Shown one piece after another: positions 1-6,996 of a DNA stretch of 64,000 bases. Position 1 is the stretch's first letter, and every line of letters begins with the position of its first letter. This stretch comes from Nocardia sp. XZ_19_385. GTDB taxonomy: Bacteria; Actinomycetota; Actinomycetes; Mycobacteriales; Mycobacteriaceae. A program made the position numbers and the translations under genes. Location of the stretch: contig NZ_JACVEE010000002.1 of the NCBI RefSeq assembly GCF_015355755.1, positions 434,001 through 498,000 of the forward strand. The letters are read 5' to 3'. The notes below the pieces were generated by a model that ran no database searches, had not been told where the DNA came from, and saw only the letters and a list, made by a program, of their open reading frames with translations.

Positions 1-73
1 CGAGTACCGCGCGCAGCCCGACCGTGGGGTCGGGGCTGCCGGCGGCGGCCGCCAGAGTGGTTGCTTCTGTCAT
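1..73 (-). CDS. N-terminus of a probable small HTH regulator (partial)
   Basis: Only the first 24 codons are inside the window, on the minus strand from the ATG at 71-73. They read MTEATTLAAAAGSPDPTVGL and continue RAVL. This Ala-rich opening resembles, from memory, small actinobacterial helix-turn-helix proteins that start the same way, but the DNA-binding part lies outside the window, so the call is tentative. The start codon directly abuts one arm of a 19-base inverted repeat (74-123), which suggests an operator and possibly autoregulation. Confidence 0.4.
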   Translation of the reverse strand, partial: MTEATTLAAAAGSPDPTVGLRAVL

Positions 74-123
74 GTCGTCAATTTTGGTTGACGAGGCGCC
101 ATGTGTCAACAAAAATTGACGAC
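74..123. promoter_or_regulatory. Large inverted repeat, probable operator
   Basis: Two 19-base arms at 74-92 and 105-123 are inverted copies with one mismatch, separated by 12 bases. Each arm also contains its own imperfect palindrome, GTCAA-n6-TTGAC. The left arm touches the start codon of the minus-strand gene at 1-73. It is therefore probably a double operator for that promoter. The regulator that binds it cannot be named from the sequence. Confidence 0.6.
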
Positions 124-152
124 GGCTGCCGTTCGCCCTGAGAAGAACGCAA

Positions 153-183
153 AACACCCCCGCATTCGGAACGCGGGGGTGTT
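153..183 (-). terminator. Rho-independent terminator of cds1
   Basis: An 11-base perfect stem (153-163 with 173-183) with a nine-base loop lies 13 bases past the cds1 stop. On the minus strand the stem runs into a short U run. Confidence 0.75.
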
Positions 184-195
184 CGACGAGCAGAT

Positions 196-1281
196 CTAAC
201 CGGTCCAGGCGCCGGTGGCGTGGAACTTCTCCATGATCGCGGTCGGCTCGGCCAGGCTCATGCCCTGCGCGGCGACCCAGGAATCGTCGAAATACGTACC
301 CGCATACCGATCTCCGCCATCACAGATCAGCGTGACGACGCTGCCGGAGCGGCCCGCGGCGAGCATCTCGCCGATCAACGCCCACACGCCCCACAGGTTG
401 GTGCCGGTGGATCCGCCGACGCGCCGGCCGAGGGCGACGCTGGCATGCCGCGCGGCCGCGATGGAGGCGGCATCGGGCACGTGGATCATCCGATCGATGA
501 CCTGTCCGATGAACGAGGGCTCCACCCGAGGCCGGCCGATTCCCTCGATGCGCGAAGACATTCCGGTGTGGAAACCGGCGTCGGCGTTCTCATAGCCGCC
601 GTAGAAGGCCGAGTTCTCCGGGTCCACCACGGCCAGCTTCGTGGCATGCCGGCGGTAGCGGATGTAGCGGCCGATGGTGGCGCTGGTGCCGCCGGTACCC
701 GCGCCGACCACCACCCACTCCGGGACCGGGCACGGCTCCAATTCCATTTGCTGGAAGATGGATTCGGCGATGTTGTTGTTGCCGCGCCAGTCGGTGGCAC
801 GTTCGGCGTGGGTGAACTGGTCCATGTAGTGGCCGTCGCATTCGCGAGCCAGCCGGGCCGCCTCGGAATACATGTCATCCGGCTTCTGCACGAAATGACA
901 ACGGCCGCCTTGCGCTTCGATGAGCGCGATCTTCTGCGGCGAGGTACTCGCGGGCATCACCGCGACGAAATCCAGGCCGAGCAGTTTCGCGAAATACGCC
1001 TCGCTGACGGCGGTCGACCCCGAGGACGCCTCCACCACGGTGGTGCCCTCGGTGACCCAGCCGTTGCAGATGGCGTACAGGAACAACGAGCGCGCCAGGC
1101 GATGCTTCAAACTGCCTGTGATGTGGGTGGATTCGTCCTTGAGGTACAGCTGGATGCCCCACTCGGCGGGCAGCGGATAGCGCAGCAGATGGGTGTCGGC
1201 GCTGCGCTGGGTATCGGCGTCGATGAGGCGAACCGCGTTGTCGACCCAGTCCCGCGGTGCGCTCTGATCGCAGAACTTCAC
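196..1281 (-). CDS. cds1: L-cysteine desulfhydrase Cds1 (PLP enzyme)
   Basis: A 361-residue fold-type II PLP enzyme that matches mycobacterial Cds1 (Rv3684), which breaks down L-cysteine to hydrogen sulfide, pyruvate and ammonia. The PLP lysine is in GSLKHR (about residue 59). It is followed by the cofactor-binding stretch [14 protein letters not shown] and the glycine loop [12 protein letters not shown]. No membrane or signal segment is present, so it is cytoplasmic. The start is a GTG that overlaps the stop of the upstream DUF4229 gene (GTGA), so the two genes are translationally coupled. A strong terminator follows. A cysteine synthase role is less likely, because the full-length similarity is to Cds1 rather than CysK or CysM. 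In M. tuberculosis cds1 lies elsewhere, so this linkage is a local arrangement. Confidence 0.85.
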   Translation of the reverse strand: MKFCDQSAPRDWVDNAVRLIDADTQRSADTHLLRYPLPAEWGIQLYLKDESTHITGSLKHRLARSLFLYAICNGWVTEGTTVVEASSGSTAVSEAYFAKLLGLDFVAVMPASTSPQKIALIEAQGGRCHFVQKPDDMYSEAARLARECDGHYMDQFTHAERATDWRGNNNIAESIFQQMELEPCPVPEWVVVGAGTGGTSATIGRYIRYRRHATKLAVVDPENSAFYGGYENADAGFHTGMSSRIEGIGRPRVEPSFIGQVIDRMIHVPDAASIAAARHASVALGRRVGGSTGTNLWGVWALIGEMLAAGRSGSVVTLICDGGDRYAGTYFDDSWVAAQGMSLAEPTAIMEKFHATGAWTG

Positions 1282-1616
1282 TTGTCCTCCGCCTCGCCCC
1301 GCAGGCGGGCGCGCAGCTGCGCCTTGTCCGCGCGGCGCTGGGCGTCGACCACCGCGATGTCCTCGTTGACCTGCGTGCGCAGCCGCTTGAACAGCGTCAA
1401 CGACAGCGGCATCGCGATGATCAGCGCGAACAGCGCCGCCACCACGATCGGGATCTCGACCTTGACCAGCTTGGCCACCAGCACGATCACGGCCGCGATG
1501 ACCGCGACCAGTACCAGCCTGGCCAGGGTGTACAGCGCGAGATTGCGGACCAGCCGCTTGTTCGGCTTCGGGGTTTGCTGGGCGGATGCCCGATCTGGCT
1601 GAGTTGCGTCGCTCAC
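1278..1616 (-). CDS. DUF4229 family membrane protein
   Basis: A small membrane protein of 112 residues from the GTG at 1614-1616. It has two adjacent hydrophobic helices, the second around [19 protein letters not shown], then a charged C-terminal tail rich in Arg, Lys and Ala. The family matches actinobacterial DUF4229, whose function is unknown. A longer reading frame begins at 1697, but its extra 27 residues look non-coding. The internal GTG has a TACGCT -10 hexamer seven bases upstream, typical of a leaderless transcript. The gene overlaps cds1 by four bases and heads that two-gene operon. Confidence 0.65.
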   Translation of the reverse strand: MSDATQPDRASAQQTPKPNKRLVRNLALYTLARLVLVAVIAAVIVLVAKLVKVEIPIVVAALFALIIAMPLSLTLFKRLRTQVNEDIAVVDAQRRADKAQLRARLRGEAEDK

Positions 1617-1623
1617 GTCTGCC

Positions 1624-1629
1624 AGCGTA
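1624..1629 (-). promoter_or_regulatory. Leaderless -10 element for the DUF4229-cds1 operon
   Basis: TACGCT on the minus strand lies seven bases before the GTG start at 1616, with no ribosome-binding site between. Confidence 0.45.
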
Positions 1630-1752
1630 TGCGAAGCTGTTGCCCGCCCTCGGTCCCTACCCATCGCCGAGGTCGGGCGCTTATCCGTTTTGTCCATTAC
1701 TTCGCCTTTACCAAACGTAGGTGGTTCGCGTACCTAGGGGTTGGGGTGCAAC

Positions 1753-1764
1753 GATGGCGCCATC
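1753..1764. promoter_or_regulatory. 12-base palindrome upstream of the BldC-like gene
   Basis: GATGGCGCCATC is a perfect palindrome about 36 bases before the start codon, in the 183-base gap between two divergent genes. It may be an operator; binding is unproven. Confidence 0.35.
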
Positions 1765-1799
1765 TGATGAGGGAACTGTCGAGAACGGAGAGGTTTGCT

Positions 1800-2009
1800 A
1801 TGAGTGCGATCACCGTCGGCGGCCAGGACACCCTGCTGACACCGGGACAAGTTGCTGCCATGTTCCACGTCGATCCCAAGACCGTCACCCGCTGGGCCCA
1901 TGCCGGGCGCCTCGGGTCGCTGCGCACCCCCGGCGGACATCGCCGGTTTCGTGAGTCCGAAGTGCTGCAGCTACTGCGTTCGCTGACCACCGAGGCTTCG
2001 ATCCGCTAG
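1800..2009 (+). CDS. bldC: BldC-family MerR-like DNA-binding regulator
   Basis: A 69-residue protein that is essentially one MerR-type winged-helix domain. The signature VDPKTVTRWAHAGRL followed by RTPGGHRRFRESEV is that of Streptomyces BldC (68 residues), which controls entry into development by binding cooperatively to direct repeats. The whole length aligns. The ATG at 1800 follows GGAGAGG with good spacing. A longer in-frame reading through 1257 is a shadow of the opposite strand. It is transcribed away from the DUF4229-cds1 operon. In this organism the role may be developmental or general; the sequence does not decide. Confidence 0.85.
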   Translation: MSAITVGGQDTLLTPGQVAAMFHVDPKTVTRWAHAGRLGSLRTPGGHRRFRESEVLQLLRSLTTEASIR

Positions 2010-2123
2010 TCGCTCGGGGCGCGGGCCTGTCAATGCCCGCGCCTGGTCTCACCCAACAATTTCGTGTCTGCGGTGTGCATCGGGCACGCACGCGGCTAAC
2101 CTTCTAACCAGGAGGTGAGCCAC

Positions 2124-2324
2124 GTGACGTACCTGTTGGCACTCATCGCAGTCGTAGCAATCGCGGTGCTGTGCTGGAAAGCTTTCGGTCCGGAACGGAT
2201 GGGCGAGCCGGCTCCGCGGGCCCCGCAACCGAAGCGGGTTCTGGGGCCGGATGACGATCCCGATTTCCTGTGGCGGCTATCGAAGCAGCGGCGGGATGGG
2301 GATGGGTCTTCTTCTGACCGCTGA
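2124..2324 (+). CDS. Small single-pass membrane protein, unknown function
   Basis: 66 residues: one N-terminal hydrophobic helix (YLLALIAVVAIAVLCW), then a basic, proline-rich tail containing GPDDDPDFLWRLSKQRR, which looks conserved. The start is the GTG at 2124, because a perfect AGGAGG ends eight bases before it; an earlier GTG at 2115 overlaps that ribosome site and is unlikely. The tail should face the cytoplasm. No function is recognised. Confidence 0.65.
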   Translation: MTYLLALIAVVAIAVLCWKAFGPERMGEPAPRAPQPKRVLGPDDDPDFLWRLSKQRRDGDGSSSDR

Positions 2325-2336
2325 GATCGTCCGGCG

Positions 2337-3044
2337 TCACGCGAGAGCTTGTGTGATGTTCGGGCGGTCGGCTGGGTTGTCGAAGTAGTACCGGACCAGG
2401 TGGTACGCCAGTAACGGGTGTACGGCCAGATGATTGTCGCGCAGCGTCACCGCCGCAGGACCGTTCGCCATCCGGTGCAGGCGAAGGGATTTCGCGCCGA
2501 GGCGGTTCAAGACCGCCGCCAGGTCGTGCACCTCGATGGCGAACGAGTTCCACCATTGGCGAGAGTTGGCTCCCGCGTACAGAAACGGGCGGACGCGCGC
2601 GACGTCGTCCCATCGCATCGCGACGTGACCGCCGTCGTAGCCGCCCTGGATAACCCGCGTCGGGGTCAGGCGTAAGCCGGGCAGATGTTTACTGCTCGCG
2701 TGCCGCCAGAAATGCATCCCGAGGAGCAACATCAGCGCCGCGAAGACGCCGACGCACAGCATCCCGCCGATCGCCTTCCACTCTCGGTCGATCACGATGC
2801 CCGGCACGCTCGCCAAGACAGCGGCGCTGAACAGACCGCCGACAAGAGTGAAGAGAATCCCCTGCAACTTGGTGGGCCGAACCCCTGGCACGAGCAAGCC
2901 CTGCTCCCCGATGCCGTCGAAGTCCACCCAGACCACCTCAATGCCGTCGCTGCCCCGGGCTCGGTACTTCTGCTCGCGCTTGTCGTTCCGCTTCCACTCC
3001 GCTGGCCACGGCAAGGATTCCACCCGCTGATCCACCCCACTCAC
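2337..3044 (-). CDS. Hypothetical membrane protein with two helices
   Basis: A 235-residue protein. A polar N-terminus of about 55 residues is followed by two hydrophobic segments (about residues 62-82 and 90-110), then a C-terminal domain of mixed strands that begins LRLTPTRVIQGGYDG and contains WDDVARVRPF. That pattern resembles the PH-like domains seen in many actinobacterial membrane proteins, but no family was recognised. It ends 12 bases from the convergent small membrane gene. The N-terminus may start further in. Function unknown. Confidence 0.5.
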   Translation of the reverse strand: MSGVDQRVESLPWPAEWKRNDKREQKYRARGSDGIEVVWVDFDGIGEQGLLVPGVRPTKLQGILFTLVGGLFSAAVLASVPGIVIDREWKAIGGMLCVGVFAALMLLLGMHFWRHASSKHLPGLRLTPTRVIQGGYDGGHVAMRWDDVARVRPFLYAGANSRQWWNSFAIEVHDLAAVLNRLGAKSLRLHRMANGPAAVTLRDNHLAVHPLLAYHLVRYYFDNPADRPNITQALA

Positions 3045-3201
3045 GCCAGCGATCGTTTCACATCTCGCCCGTCCCAGCGACTTTCGCAGAGCTAGGAGGC
3101 AGCGATGAATTCCGCGGCGGCACCACGTCTACACAGGTACCAACACAATCGCTTTCGGTGCGCGGTGCGCCGCTCCGAACATTCCGCCAGGAGTACCTGC
3201 C

Positions 3202-3873
3202 ATGACCACCTTCTTCTCCTATGCCGGCGCTGCCTCACGGAAGCGCGCTGTCAGCACCCGAGCCCTGCTGACCTGCGGCGCCGTCGCAGGACCGCTGTTC
3301 GTCGGCAGCGTCCTGATCCAGGAAGCCACCCGCGAAGGCTTCGACCCGGTCAAGCACCCTCTGAGCATGCTCAGCCTCAGCGAACTCGGCTGGATGCAGA
3401 TCACCAACTTCATCCTCAGCGGACTACTGGTACTGGTCGGCAGCATCGGCCTGAAACGAATCCTGACCAGCGGAATCGGCAGCACCTGGGGCCCGCGCCT
3501 GTTCGCCGCCTACGGCCTCGGCCTGATCGCCGGCGGCGTCTTCGTCGTCGACCCAGGCTTCGGCTACCCCATCGGCACCCCTGACGAGGCACCAGCCTCG
3601 ATGACCTGGCACGGAGCGCTGCACGCCCTCGCGCCCGCGGTGGCCGCCCTGGCCCTGATCGCCGCCACCATCGTCTTCGCCCGCCGCTTCCGCCAGGAAG
3701 GACGCACCGGGTGGTTCGCCGCCAGCATCGCCGTCCCCACCGTGTACCTGATCCTGTCCGCAATCACCTTCGCGGCCAGCGACTTCCGCTGGATGCTGAC
3801 CGGCGGCTCCCTGATCTGGCTGTGGGCGTCGGCAGTGATGGCACTGCCACTGTTCGCGCGCCAGCAGCGCTGA
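3202..3873 (+). CDS. DUF998 family membrane protein
   Basis: 223 residues with six likely membrane helices. The first follows the start of the DUF998-like region (LLTCGAVAGPLFVGSVLIQ), and the typical loop FDPVKHPLSMLSLSELGWMQ comes next. The family is common in actinobacteria and its function is unknown. The ATG has AGGAG eight bases upstream. The next gene, a VOC protein, starts 41 bases later on the same strand and may be co-transcribed. Confidence 0.7.
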   Translation: MTTFFSYAGAASRKRAVSTRALLTCGAVAGPLFVGSVLIQEATREGFDPVKHPLSMLSLSELGWMQITNFILSGLLVLVGSIGLKRILTSGIGSTWGPRLFAAYGLGLIAGGVFVVDPGFGYPIGTPDEAPASMTWHGALHALAPAVAALALIAATIVFARRFRQEGRTGWFAASIAVPTVYLILSAITFAASDFRWMLTGGSLIWLWASAVMALPLFARQQR

Positions 3874-3914
3874 GCCTCGATACGACTGATCCGCACTCCC
3901 CGAAAGGAAACGCC

Positions 3915-4322
3915 ATGAACTGGACCCTCGAGGTAGTCATCGTCCCCGTATCCGATATCGATCGAGCCAAGGAGTTCTACAGCGAGCGAATGGGATTCGT
4001 AGTCGACCACGACACGAAGGTCGGCGACGGCATGCGCATCGTGCAACTGACCCCACCCGGCTCCGGCTGCTCCATAGTCATCGGCGAAGGCGCAGTCCCG
4101 CACATGGAACCCGGCTCCGTAAAGGGCCTCCAACTGGTCGTCCCCGACATCAAACAAGCCCACAAAGAACTGGTCGCCCGCGGCGTCACCGTCACCGACG
4201 TCCAGGTCCTGGGCGAAAACCCCTCCCCCACACCAGATCCCCTCGACAACGTCGGCTTCATCTTCTTCGAGGACCCGGACGGCAACAGCTGGGGCGTCCA
4301 GCAGATCTCCGCGCGAGGCTGA
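3915..4322 (+). CDS. VOC superfamily (glyoxalase/bleomycin-resistance-like) protein
   Basis: 135 residues with two beta-alpha-beta-beta-beta modules. The first begins with a DIDRAKEFY helix; the second ends in FFEDPDGNSWGVQQ, the usual C-terminal strand of the family. Such proteins include glyoxalases, metal-dependent dioxygenases and drug-binding resistance proteins. The substrate cannot be read from the sequence. The start ATG is preceded by GAAAGGAAA. Probably cytoplasmic. Confidence 0.75.
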   Translation: MNWTLEVVIVPVSDIDRAKEFYSERMGFVVDHDTKVGDGMRIVQLTPPGSGCSIVIGEGAVPHMEPGSVKGLQLVVPDIKQAHKELVARGVTVTDVQVLGENPSPTPDPLDNVGFIFFEDPDGNSWGVQQISARG

Positions 4323-4390
4323 GCCGATACCGGCCTACAAACGAATCCGCTTGATTCGCAAGCTGACTCGCCCTGATCGATACTGACACC

Positions 4391-4615
4391 ATGGGCGGAC
4401 TACCGGTATATATGGTTATCGTTCTCGTTCTTCTCGTGGTCATCGCGGCGATAGTGGTGATCGTTGCGGCCAAAAAGTCGAGCTCCCAAGCGAGAACACA
4501 GCACCAGGGTCAAGGGCCGATCGGCCCCGGCTGGTATCCGGACCACGCGAACCCTGCGCTGGTGCGCTGGTTCGACGGTTATCAGTGGACTCACCAAACC
4601 CAGCCGCGACACTGA
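4391..4615 (+). CDS. Small membrane protein with a DUF2510 motif
   Basis: 74 residues. One N-terminal hydrophobic helix (about residues 8-28) is followed by a short linker and a C-terminal DUF2510 motif, GWYPDHANPALVRWFDGYQW. DUF2510 is found at the ends of many actinobacterial membrane proteins and its role is unknown. The region is isolated from its neighbours by 68 and 88 bases. Confidence 0.65.
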   Translation: MGGLPVYMVIVLVLLVVIAAIVVIVAAKKSSSQARTQHQGQGPIGPGWYPDHANPALVRWFDGYQWTHQTQPRH

Positions 4616-4703
4616 TGTTGCGTTGAGCCGTGGGGGGAGGATTCGGCAAGGTGGTCTTGCTGCGGGTGACCGGAGTGACACCTGCGGACACGCCGGATTG
4701 CCG

Positions 4704-5042
4704 TCAGGCAGGGTCAGGGAAGATCGCGGCTGCCAATGTCCGCGCATAGGTCGCTTCCGGCGACACGGTGATCACGTCACACACCTGGACTAGCTCGGCA
4801 GAGATCTCGGCGCCATCGAAATGTGCCACGTTCGGAACAAACACAGCGTCAGCGGCGGACTGCCGGAGGACGCCGATCAATCGACTCAACGAGAGATCGG
4901 TCTCGGAACCAAACACCACGATTTTGGCAAGGTCGTAGCCGAGCCGCTTTGCAAGACTACGGATCTGGATCTCATCCCAGGTCTGGGAAATTCCAGAAAC
5001 ATCCCGACGGAGGAACCCGATCGCGGCCGGCCTCCCCCTCAC
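4704..5042 (-). CDS. Resolvase-like (non-catalytic) protein, unknown function
   Basis: 112 residues. The layout (IGFLRRDVSGISQTWDEIQI, then AKRLGYDLAKIVVF, then a strand ending DAVFVPNVAHF) resembles the N-terminal fold of serine recombinases, but the catalytic serine/arginine pattern is not evident and there is no DNA-binding tail. It is probably a non-recombining relative used for another purpose. Its GTG start overlaps the stop of the upstream winged-helix gene by four bases, so the two are coupled. Fold assignment is by eye and tentative. Confidence 0.45.
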   Translation of the reverse strand: MRGRPAAIGFLRRDVSGISQTWDEIQIRSLAKRLGYDLAKIVVFGSETDLSLSRLIGVLRQSAADAVFVPNVAHFDGAEISAELVQVCDVITVSPEATYARTLAAAIFPDPA

Positions 5043-5350
5043 TGCTCCACCGCTTCCATTTCAATTCTCTTGGCACGCAGGTGTTCTCGGTACTCCTCCA
5101 AGCTCATCATGAACTCCTCGTACTCCGATTCACCCATCAAATGCCGACCCTTATCGGTGATCCGCCACTGTGGATGAGGGGACCTGCACACCCTGGTAAG
5201 CCCCTGGCGAGCAGCCCAATTCAGGGTTGAACGAATAGTTCCGACCCCCACACCTGTCTCCATGCGAAGGTCCTTCACGGTCCGCACCTCGGTCGGCTTC
5301 AACTTCGCCAGCACGGCGAGCACCGTCGCCTCATTCCAAGTCAGTGACAC
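5039..5350 (-). CDS. Winged-helix DNA-binding protein
   Basis: 103 residues from the GTG at 5348-5350, chosen because GGGAG lies six bases upstream; a longer frame to 5482 would run through the operator region. The N-terminal half has a helix-turn-helix (NEATVLAVLAKL, VKDLRMETGVGVGTIRSTLN) followed by a wing-like WRITDKGRHLM. The C-terminus is a charged helix that may form a coiled-coil. It is probably the local regulator of the divergent module, acting at the TTGGTACC pair 31 bases upstream. It is coupled to the resolvase-like gene. Confidence 0.55.
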   Translation of the reverse strand: MSLTWNEATVLAVLAKLKPTEVRTVKDLRMETGVGVGTIRSTLNWAARQGLTRVCRSPHPQWRITDKGRHLMGESEYEEFMMSLEEYREHLRAKRIEMEAVEQ

Positions 5351-5380
5351 ATCGATCTCCCGCGTCGCAGTTGGCTGGCA

Positions 5381-5411
5381 CTTGGTACCAAGTCGACTGA
5401 CGTTTGGTACC
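5381..5411. promoter_or_regulatory. Paired TTGGTACC operator in a divergent promoter
   Basis: CTTGGTACCAAG at 5381-5392 is a perfect 12-base palindrome. The core TTGGTACC recurs at 5404-5411, exactly 22 bases further on, about two helical turns. The pair lies between the winged-helix gene and the divergent HTH-DUF5919 gene. It is a strong candidate for cooperative repressor binding. Confidence 0.6.
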
Positions 5412-5474
5412 GAGCGCCTGAAACTGACGGTATGTGCACGATCCGGACGCCTGAACTGCGCCGAGGACGTTTCG

Positions 5475-6290
5475 ATGGACACTTACAAACGCCCGAAGCG
5501 TCCCCCGCTTGTCCACTATGGTTCCGGTATGAGCCAGCGCCTCGAATCGGCAATGCTGCGAGCACAACTGGACTCCGCGATGCTTGCCACAGCTGTCGGC
5601 GTAGACGTGAAGACGGTCAACCGTTGGCTGGCCGGGCGAGTGCCGCACCGACGGACCCGACTCGACGTAGCACGCGTCCTGAACGAGTCCGAAGAGTCGT
5701 TGTGGCCGCAGGTTCGTCCGGACCTGGGGGCCGGTTCTCCAGCCACCGCAGAGGTTGTGAACGCATACGCTCACCGGGCTGATATCCCTAACGACCTGTG
5801 GGTATCGCTCATGCTTGGGGCAAGCGATCAGATAGACATCGTCGGATACGCGTACCCGTTCGTATTCGAGCTGCTGCCCGATGCGGCAAAAATCATCGCT
5901 CAGAAGTGCCAGAGCGGTGCCCGAGTGCGGCTAGCCTTCGCGGAACCAGACTGCGCCCATGTCGCCGAGCGAGACACATTGGAACAGATGAACGGCACGC
6001 TTCGTGGCCGGATCCGTAACGCGCTGAGCATGTTAGGCCAACTAGACAGTACCCCCGGGTGCCGAATCGGACTGCACACGGTGCATCTCTACAACTCGGT
6101 GTTCCGATTCGACGACCAGATGATCGTTACTCCGTACCTGATTCGCGCTCGCGGTTACCAACACACAGCGCTGCACCTGAGACGTCTTTCGCCACATGGC
6201 ATCTTTTCCTCATTCGCCGATCAGGTAGAACAGATTTGGGGCAGCGTCACCCCATACGAGCTAGGGGCAATCCATGGGAAAACGGCGTGA
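5475..6290 (+). CDS. HTH (XRE-like) regulator with DUF5919 C-terminal domain
   Basis: 271 residues. An N-terminal XRE-type helix-turn-helix (about residues 19-60, AVGVDVKTVNRWLAGRVPHR) is joined to a C-terminal domain of about 180 residues matching actinobacterial DUF5919: HRADIPNDLWVSLM, a GARVRLAFAEPD strand, LHTVHLYNSVFRFDDQM. The middle part recalls phospholipase-D-like folds. The start at 5475 has GAGG eight bases upstream; an internal ATG at 5529 is possible. It overlaps the Nudix gene by 17 bases. This regulator-Nudix pairing is, from memory, recurrent in actinomycetes, but its role is unknown. Confidence 0.7.
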   Translation: MDTYKRPKRPPLVHYGSGMSQRLESAMLRAQLDSAMLATAVGVDVKTVNRWLAGRVPHRRTRLDVARVLNESEESLWPQVRPDLGAGSPATAEVVNAYAHRADIPNDLWVSLMLGASDQIDIVGYAYPFVFELLPDAAKIIAQKCQSGARVRLAFAEPDCAHVAERDTLEQMNGTLRGRIRNALSMLGQLDSTPGCRIGLHTVHLYNSVFRFDDQMIVTPYLIRARGYQHTALHLRRLSPHGIFSSFADQVEQIWGSVTPYELGAIHGKTA

Positions 6291-6747
6291 TTACTACCGA
6301 GACCCGAACGCACCCAAGGCGAACAGCCTGGTGCCGGGAGGCTCAGCCTTGGTCACCGACGATCAGGGCGCCATCCTCATGCAGCGCCGCAGCGACTCGG
6401 GCAACTGGTCGTTCCCGGGTGGGGTGATGGACATCGGAGAAACCCTCGAACAATGCGTAATTCGGGAGACCAAAGAAGAGACCGGCCTCGACATCGAGAT
6501 AATGGGCCTTCTCGGCATCTACACCGACCCAGGACACATCATCGAATATGCAGACGGAGAAATCCGCCAAGAGTTCAACATCACCTTCTACGGACGCGTG
6601 TGCGGCGGGCGGATCCAGGTCAGCTCGGAATCCACAGAGGTCCGCTTTATCCAGCTCGAAGAACTAGAAAAGCTACCGGTGCATGACACCGTGCGTCTAC
6701 GGCTAGGCCACCATTCCGAAGGACGCGCCAAGCCCTATCTCGGCTGA
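6274..6747 (+). CDS. Nudix hydrolase
   Basis: 157 residues. It opens with RRDYYRDPNAPKANSLVPG, a typical start for the Nudix partner of DUF5919 regulators. The Nudix box is complete: a glycine, then GETLEQCVIRETKEETGL, giving the metal-binding REx-EE residues. It should hydrolyse a nucleoside-diphosphate-linked substrate in the cytoplasm; which one is unknown. It overlaps the end of the regulator gene and is clearly co-transcribed. Base composition of the pair is less GC-rich than the surrounding hem genes. Confidence 0.8.
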   Translation: MGKRRDYYRDPNAPKANSLVPGGSALVTDDQGAILMQRRSDSGNWSFPGGVMDIGETLEQCVIRETKEETGLDIEIMGLLGIYTDPGHIIEYADGEIRQEFNITFYGRVCGGRIQVSSESTEVRFIQLEELEKLPVHDTVRLRLGHHSEGRAKPYLG

Positions 6748-6996
6748 CGACCTTTGCGGTCAGCCCGAAATCCGCGCGGTCCGGCAACTACCCTCCCCCT
6801 GTTTCCTCATACCGCCCGTCTTGCGCTGAGGGGAAGGTATGTCGAGAGCGGGGTTGGCCATCGCGCAGCGCCCTTGACTCACCTACTCCGAAGTCAGATG
6901 CTCAGGCCATTGAGGAAGCAGGGGATTCAACTGTTCTCCCACCCGAAGTGGCGGGTCGGCATCCTTGTCGTCACCACGACTCTGGTGAATCGTTCA

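Noticed and set aside
3105..3584. Plus-strand frame of 159 codons overlapping the DUF998 gene
   Set aside because: Arg/Pro-rich shadow in another frame of the DUF998 coding sequence.
6742..6765. Weak hairpin at the stop codon of the Nudix gene as a terminator
   Set aside because: Seven-base stem with a ten-base loop that overlaps the stop codon and has no T run; too weak to list.
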